Shown here: piece after piece, positions 6,757-10,496 of the stretch
Numbering within the stretch: the first letter of the stretch is position 1
Layout: every line of letters begins with the position of its first letter
From: an uncultured Collinsella sp.
Lineage (GTDB): Bacteria > Actinomycetota > Coriobacteriia > Coriobacteriales > Coriobacteriaceae
Assembly: GCA_902492545.1 (NCBI GenBank)
Contig: CABULX010000078.1
Coordinates: 1-10,496, forward strand
Reading direction: 5' to 3'
Length of the DNA stretch: 10,496 nt
Position numbers and translations under genes: made by a program
The notes under the pieces: generated by a model
Database searches by the model: none
What the model was told of the DNA's origin: nothing
The model's input: the letters and a program-made list of their open reading frames with translations, nothing else

Positions 6757-6778
6757 ATGCCTGCAATGTGCAGCGCAT
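6757..6778. other. Inverted repeat upstream of the mgtE leader promoter
   Basis: ATGCCTGCA (6757-6765) and TGCAGCGCAT (6769-6778) pair over 9 bp with one bulged C and a 3-nt centre. No T-tract follows, so it is a poor intrinsic terminator for the preceding gene. It lies about 30 nt upstream of the -10 element at 6809, so an operator role is equally possible. Confidence 0.35.
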
Positions 6779-6805
6779 AAATTCGATGCCGCAGGGCGAT
6801 GCTGA

Positions 6806-6814
6806 TGCTATAGT
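6806..6814 (+). promoter_or_regulatory. Extended -10 promoter of the mgtE-like/NRMT operon
   Basis: TGCTATAGT (6806-6814) has the same TGn-TATAGT layout as the promoter at 865-873. No good -35 is seen. Transcription would start near 6820 and produce a leader of about 200 nt, which agrees with the structured region downstream. Confidence 0.5.
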
Positions 6815-6819
6815 TACTG

Positions 6820-7022
6820 CGGTTAATGAGGGTCAAGAGAAAGGTTACAGGTGAAATCCAAACCTCGACCATACAGTCGATGACCCCATGCAGGTGCTTT
6901 CTGCGCATGCACGGGGTGTAAGCGTCGAGCGGCGTACCGCCCGCGCATGCGTATACATATCCAGAAGCCCCCGGACGCCGCACGCGCGGTCGCGTCCGGA
7001 GGAATAATGATGGGGAGCACCA
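6820..7022 (+). promoter_or_regulatory. Structured 5' leader of the mgtE-like gene (candidate cis-regulatory RNA)
   Basis: This stretch of about 200 nt has no long ORF and several complementary segments. TCGAC (6865-6869) pairs with GTCGA (6876-6880). The overlapping CTCGAC (6864-6869) can instead pair with GTCGAG (6924-6929), so the two folds exclude each other. ACCCC-ATGCAG (6883-6893) pairs with CTGC-G-CAT (6901-6908) and GGGGT (6913-6917). GCGG/CCGC (6929-6932 / 6937-6940) forms a short hairpin. CCGGACGC (6971-6978) pairs with GCGTCCGG (6992-6999), and its 3' arm runs into GGAGG (6998-7002), hiding a Shine-Dalgarno-like sequence. A Mg2+-responsive switch is plausible from context, but I see none of the conserved M-box (ykoK) sequence. 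Function is inferred. Confidence 0.45.
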
Positions 7023-7039
7023 TTGAATTATCTGAGTGA
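7007..7039 (+). CDS. Possible 10-codon upstream ORF overlapping the mgtE-like start
   Basis: GGAGG (6998-7002) is followed after 4 nt by ATG at 7007, encoding MMGSTIELSE and stopping at TGA 7037-7039. It runs out of frame across the TTG start (7023) of the mgtE-like gene and ends one base before the in-frame ATG at 7041. Its ribosome binding site lies in the arm of the hairpin at 6971-6999. It could be a leader peptide that couples or limits translation, or a chance ORF; its small size gives no statistical support. Confidence 0.3.
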   Translation: MMGSTIELSE

Positions 7040-8867
7040 GATGCTCAAATTGCCGGTCTTGGACGTCGACGGCGAAAAGCTCGGCGTGGTCAACGATTTT
7101 GGTATTGCTACCGGCGAAGTTTTTCCGCACGTGACGTCGCTCGCGTTCCGCGGACCCGGCAAGACGCCGTTTATGATCAGCTGGCGCAAATGGGTCGACC
7201 GTATCGACGAGACGGGTGTACACCTTAAGACGTCGGCCACCGAAATCCGTTTTTCGTACCTGCAGCCGACCGAACTCTTGCTTGCCCGCGACGTGCTCAA
7301 CAAGCAGATTGTCGACACGCAGGGCATGAAGGTCGTGCGCGTAAACGACATCAAGTTTTCCATGTCGGGCGAAAACCAGCTGCGCCTGCTGGGCGCCGAG
7401 GTCGGTGCCCGCGGTCTGCTACGCGCCATCAGCCCCGCGCTCGAGCATGTCGTCGAAGGCTTTATGAAGCACCTGGGCAAGCCGCTCAGTGAGGACATCA
7501 TCGCTTGGTCCTACATGGACCTGCTCGACCGCTCGACCAAGAACATTCAACTCTCGGTGTCGCATAAGACGCTCGGCGAGCTGCACCCTGCCGACATCGC
7601 CGACATTATCGAGCAGCTCGACCCGCGCCTGCGTGCGCAGGTGTTTGCGCAGCTCGATACTGCCCAGGCCGCCGAGGCCATCTCGGAGTTCGACGACGAC
7701 GAGCTTATGACCGAGATGCTCGAGGGCCTGTCCGACACGGACGCATCGTCGATGCTGGCCATGATGGACCCGGACGACGCCGCCGATCTGATCGACGAGC
7801 TCGATTACGAGAAGGCCGAGAAGCTCCTGCGCCTGATGGGCGTCAAGGAAGAGAAAGCGATTCGTAACCTGCTGGGGTATGAGGACAACACCGCCGGCCG
7901 CATCATGACCTCGGAGTTTGTCTCCCTGCCCGCCACGGCAACGGTCGGTGACGCCATCGAGGCGATTCGCGAGCTCGACGAGGACTTCGAGAGCGTCTAC
8001 TACGTCTATACCGAGGATCCGAGCGGCATGCTGACCGGCGTGCTTTCGCTGCGCACGCTGATCGTAGCCGACCGCGACGCCACGTTGGGTCAGCTGGCCT
8101 ATCGCGACCTGGTCTATGTGTCGCCCGACGAGGACCAGGAAGACGTAACGGACGAGATGACCAAGTACGACCTGGTTGCCATCCCTGTCTGCGACGAGAA
8201 CCGTCATATCCTGGGTATCGTAACCTTCGACGACGCCATGGACGTTATCGCCGAGGAACATCAGGAGGACCTGCAGATCGCCGGTGTCGGCTCGGGCGAT
8301 AGCGCGTCGGACGACTCGACGAACGTGCTCAGCTGGTTCGTGCATCGCCAGTACTGGGTTGTTGTATGGGGCATCGCGTCGTGCATCATGGCGACCGTGC
8401 TGGGAACGGCGCTCGGCTCCGCGCATCTGGTGGTGTTCCCCATGTGCGCCATGCCGCTCGTGCTGCTTGCTGCCTCGCGCATGGTGTCGTTCGTCAAGAA
8501 CTACTTCCTCGAGTACGACGGCCACGACGACGAGCCCAAACCGTACCTGGGATTCTTCTTCCAGAGCACGGGTATGGGCCTGATCCTTTCGCTCGTGACC
8601 TACCTGTGCGCGCAGCTGGTGCGCACCGCCGCATTCCCCGATGCGTCCATGTTTGAGGAGCAACTCTTTACCGGGTGTTTTAATATCGCTGCTATCATTT
8701 GCCTGGTTGGCAACATGAGTGCCGTGATTTACCTGATGGTGCTGTTCTGGCGTGACGAGCATGACCTCAACACGTCGGGCACCGCCATGAACGTTATTGC
8801 CGTCATGATCTCGTGCGTAGCGTACTGCGCCGCTGCGGTGCTGCTCACCATGTCGGTCATGGGTTAG
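7023..8867 (+). CDS. MgtE-like protein: tandem PRC barrels, MgtE N domain, CBS pair, divergent membrane domain
   Basis: Encodes 614 residues. Two PRC-barrel-like units (about 1-80 and 85-150) open the protein; the first begins YLSEMLKLPVLDVDGEKLG (3-21). The MgtE N superhelical domain covers about 183-285, with LHPADIADIIEQLDP (187-201) and MDPDDAADLIDELD (248-261). A CBS pair spans about 290-412 (AGRIMTSEFV at 291-300). Five hydrophobic segments follow at about 443-462, 468-491, 508-533, 552-577 and 587-611. In true MgtE the CBS/N domains sense cytosolic Mg2+ and gate a membrane pore, but here the membrane part lacks the GGNxGxQ-like motif and the acidic ion-site residue in the last helix. 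It may therefore be a sensor partner of the NRMT encoded 8 nt downstream rather than a channel. The TTG start at 7023 has GGGGAG (7012-7017) and keeps the PRC domain complete; ATG 7041 would truncate it. Confidence 0.85.
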   Translation: MNYLSEMLKLPVLDVDGEKLGVVNDFGIATGEVFPHVTSLAFRGPGKTPFMISWRKWVDRIDETGVHLKTSATEIRFSYLQPTELLLARDVLNKQIVDTQGMKVVRVNDIKFSMSGENQLRLLGAEVGARGLLRAISPALEHVVEGFMKHLGKPLSEDIIAWSYMDLLDRSTKNIQLSVSHKTLGELHPADIADIIEQLDPRLRAQVFAQLDTAQAAEAISEFDDDELMTEMLEGLSDTDASSMLAMMDPDDAADLIDELDYEKAEKLLRLMGVKEEKAIRNLLGYEDNTAGRIMTSEFVSLPATATVGDAIEAIRELDEDFESVYYVYTEDPSGMLTGVLSLRTLIVADRDATLGQLAYRDLVYVSPDEDQEDVTDEMTKYDLVAIPVCDENRHILGIVTFDDAMDVIAEEHQEDLQIAGVGSGDSASDDSTNVLSWFVHRQYWVVVWGIASCIMATVLGTALGSAHLVVFPMCAMPLVLLAASRMVSFVKNYFLEYDGHDDEPKPYLGFFFQSTGMGLILSLVTYLCAQLVRTAAFPDASMFEEQLFTGCFNIAAIICLVGNMSAVIYLMVLFWRDEHDLNTSGTAMNVIAVMISCVAYCAAAVLLTMSVMG

Positions 8868-8875
8868 GTGGTCGC

Positions 8876-10138
8876 GTGCAAAATACCAAGCAAAAGTCGG
8901 GCACCAAGCAAAAGTTGACCATCGCGGCCATCTTTGGCGCTATGGGTCCCGGTCTGCTGGCGGCGCTTTCGGGCAATGACGCCGGCGGCATTGCAACGTA
9001 TTCCAGCGCGGGCGCCAGCTATGGCTACAAGATGCTCTGGATGCTTCCCGTCATGACTGTGCTGCTCATCGTGACGCAGGAGACCGCGGCGCGCTGCGGC
9101 TGCGTCACGGGCAAGGGCTTGGCATCGCTCATTCGCGAGCGCTTTGGCGTGCGCAAGAGTGTACTTGCTATGGCGGCGCTGTTGATCGCCAACACAGCCG
9201 TGACCATTTCGGAGTTTGCGGGTATTGCGAGCGGCCTCGCCCTCTTTGGCGTGCCGGCGAGCATCTCGGTGCCGTTGGTGGCGCTGCTGGTGTGGATGCT
9301 TACCATGTCGGGCAGTTTCCAGCGCATCGAGAAGATTCTGCTGCTGGTGAGCTGCGTGTTCGTGACCTATATTGTCGCCGCGTTTATGGCTGGCCCCAAC
9401 TGGGGTGAGGTCGCGGTCGACCTGGTCGTGCCTAACATTCAAAATGACCCCAGCTACGTGTCGCTCGTGGTCGCGACGATTGGTACCACCATCGCGCCGT
9501 GGATGATTTTCTTGGCGCAGAACAACGTGGTCGATAAGAACGCGGGCGAGGACGATATCGTGCTGCAGCGCATCGACACCGTGAGCGGCTCGCTTGCCGC
9601 CGATGTCATTGCCGGCTTTATTATCATCACGACCGGTACGGTGTTGTTCCCGGCGGGTATTCAGATTAGCGATGCCGCCGATGCCGCCCGCGCGCTGGAG
9701 CCTATTGCGGGTCAGTGGTCCACGGTGCTGTTTGCCTCGGGCCTGGTCGCGGCGAGCTTCTTGGCCGCCTGCGTGCTGCCGGGCGTCACGTCGAGCGCTA
9801 TCTGCGAGGCATTTGGCTGGGAGCGCGGTGCCGACCGCAGCTGGGACGAGGCCCCGGTCTATCGCGGCATCATTACGGCCATCATTGGCATCTCTGCCGT
9901 GCTGGTGCTTATGCCCGGCGTCGATCTGTTCCAGATTATGATGACCTCGCAGGTCATCAATGGCGTGCTACTGCCCGTGGTTCTGGTGTTCCAGGTGGTT
10001 ATCGCCGCCGACCGTCACATCATGGGTGCCAACCGCAACGGCCGCGTGTGGAATGTGCTCACTTGGGCGACTATCGCCGTGATTACGGTGCTCACGGTTG
10101 TCATGTTTGTTCTGCAGGCGATGGGTTACAGCGCTTAG
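8876..10138 (+). CDS. NRAMP-related magnesium transporter (NRMT type)
   Basis: Encodes 420 residues with about eleven membrane helices, an NRAMP/SLC11-type transporter. Helix 1 reads SGNDAGGIAT (32-41) where Mn/Fe NRAMPs have DPGN: the aspartate (Asp35) is kept and the asparagine is Gly38. Helix 6 reads GTTIAPW (203-209) where they have AxxMPH: Ala becomes Thr204 and the metal-selective Met becomes Ala207. This Gly-Thr-Ala set is the NRMT signature known from the Eggerthella lenta Mg2+ transporter; loss of the Met sulfur removes the preference for transition metals. Mg2+ (and perhaps Mn2+) uptake is therefore the best call. The GTG at 8876 with AGGTGG (8866-8871) is the chosen start; longer forms would run far into the mgtE-like gene. 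The gap after that gene is 8 nt, so translation is probably coupled. Confidence 0.9.
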   Translation: MQNTKQKSGTKQKLTIAAIFGAMGPGLLAALSGNDAGGIATYSSAGASYGYKMLWMLPVMTVLLIVTQETAARCGCVTGKGLASLIRERFGVRKSVLAMAALLIANTAVTISEFAGIASGLALFGVPASISVPLVALLVWMLTMSGSFQRIEKILLLVSCVFVTYIVAAFMAGPNWGEVAVDLVVPNIQNDPSYVSLVVATIGTTIAPWMIFLAQNNVVDKNAGEDDIVLQRIDTVSGSLAADVIAGFIIITTGTVLFPAGIQISDAADAARALEPIAGQWSTVLFASGLVAASFLAACVLPGVTSSAICEAFGWERGADRSWDEAPVYRGIITAIIGISAVLVLMPGVDLFQIMMTSQVINGVLLPVVLVFQVVIAADRHIMGANRNGRVWNVLTWATIAVITVLTVVMFVLQAMGYSA

Positions 10139-10155
10139 CGCCTCTTTTGGATTCC

Positions 10156-10190
10156 AAACAGGCCGCAGCGATGGGCTGCGGCCTGTTTTT
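10156..10190 (+). terminator. Strong intrinsic terminator of the mgtE-like/NRMT operon
   Basis: AAACAGGCCGCAGC (10156-10169) pairs perfectly with GCTGCGGCCTGTTT (10175-10188), 14 bp around the loop GATGG. The 3' arm ends in a run of five T (10186-10190). It lies 17 nt after the NRMT stop codon. Confidence 0.93.
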
Positions 10191-10219
10191 GTCTGCTATA
10201 GGGTGTTAGTTATATGGCA

Positions 10220-10449
10220 GTGGGCAAAAAATGCCAAATATGAGTACTGTTGCTAAGTGAATAGCATTTACATTCAAGAAGATAATAAACATAACCTATA
10301 GTATGTTCATTAAAATTGGCTCCAATACGCCTTAAACCAGTCAGGTTGGCTGCTTTAGGGGGTTGTAGGGTTCGCTCGGACGTCATTTTGGGTGGTTTTG
10401 CCTGCTACTAAAATGGTAGCAGTACTCATATTTGCCCTTTTTTGCCCAC
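10220..10449. mobile_element. MITE-like or dispersed repeat with 30-bp terminal inverted repeats
   Basis: Positions 10220-10249 and the reverse complement of 10420-10449 agree at 28 of 30 bases. Both share GTGGGCAAAAAA at the outer end and AAATATGAGTACTG at the inner end. Each arm is followed inward by a small hairpin: TGCTA/TAGCA on the left (10251-10266) and CTGCTAC/GTAGCAG on the right (10402-10421). The interior is AT-richer than the rest of the window, has no gene, and contains further palindromes: AACATA/TATGTT (10288-10307, around a TATAGT box) and ATTGGCTCCAAT (10315-10326). No target-site duplication is obvious. The size and symmetry fit a non-autonomous element; a structured RNA or paired protein sites are alternatives. 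From 10450 to 10496 I see nothing identifiable. Confidence 0.55.
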
Positions 10450-10496
10450 AGACCTTTGAGGGTGCGGCGAAAAGGGCTTGTTTTGATTGTTTGGGG

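Noticed and set aside
6952..6957. TATACA as a second promoter close to the mgtE-like gene
   Set aside because: There is no -35 at the proper distance and no TGn extension; the box at 6809 is better and is compatible with a long leader.
6820..7022. M-box (ykoK leader) riboswitch upstream of the mgtE-like gene
   Set aside because: The position is right, but the conserved AGGTGAGGCTCC-type core and the downstream conserved loops of the M-box are not present; AGGTGAAATCC at 6849-6859 is only a superficial likeness.
7419..8762. 447-codon open frame on the minus strand
   Set aside because: It is antisense to the MgtE-like gene, with His/Gln/Arg-rich low-complexity translation; an artefact of codon bias.
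8813..8875. Longer N-terminus for the NRMT transporter
   Set aside because: It would overlap the end of the mgtE-like gene by 55 bases and add a non-conserved stretch rich in His and Arg. GTG 8876 with AGGTGG upstream fits better.
10210..10460. Target-site duplication flanking the inverted-repeat element
   Set aside because: The bases directly outside the repeats (left TATATGGCA, right AGACCTTTG) show no convincing direct duplication, so insertion by a standard DDE transposase is not demonstrated.

Overview
The window looks like chromosomal DNA of a GC-rich Coriobacteriia member, most likely Collinsella or a close relative. This is an inference from the strong G/C preference at third codon positions, the protein families present, and an NRAMP-related magnesium transporter of the kind described from Eggerthella lenta, another Coriobacteriia species. 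I could run no database search.

Layout. Positions 1-722 (minus strand) hold the N-terminal 240 codons of a membrane-anchored alpha/beta hydrolase cut by the window edge, with a good sigma-70 promoter and two palindromes at its 5' end. Divergently on the plus strand lie a hemolysin III/PAQR-type membrane protein (909-1592), a CNNM/CorC-type protein (1703-3076), and, 24 nt further on, a 277-residue protein (3101-3934) whose N-terminal half resembles the N-terminal domain of cyanophycin synthetase without any of its catalytic domains. A new promoter (about 4014) drives a translationally coupled pair: a small YtxH-like protein (4071-4460) and a PRC-barrel-like protein (4460-5215). A hairpin follows, and then a membrane-anchored polysaccharide deacetylase homologue (5288-6694) in which the metal-binding and catalytic residues are replaced.

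Positions 6695-7022 contain a probable repeat remnant, an inverted repeat, an extended -10 promoter and an approximately 200-nt GC-rich leader. The leader has competing helices, a hairpin that covers a Shine-Dalgarno-like GGAGG, and a 10-codon upstream ORF. It precedes an MgtE-like protein with tandem PRC barrels, the MgtE N domain, a CBS pair and a divergent membrane domain (7023-8867). Eight nt later comes an NRAMP-family transporter (8876-10138) with the NRMT (Mg2+) binding-site signature in place of the Mn/Fe signature. A strong intrinsic terminator closes this unit. The last 300 bases contain no gene but hold an AT-richer element of 230 bp bounded by 30-bp inverted repeats (28/30 identical), probably a MITE or a dispersed genus-specific repeat.

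Together, three protein families linked to Mg2+ (CNNM/CorC, MgtE, NRMT) occur in 8.5 kb. The best candidates for something undescribed are the MgtE-like/NRMT pair with its leader RNA, the stand-alone cyanophycin-synthetase-like N domain, the degenerate deacetylase, and the inverted-repeat element at the right end.
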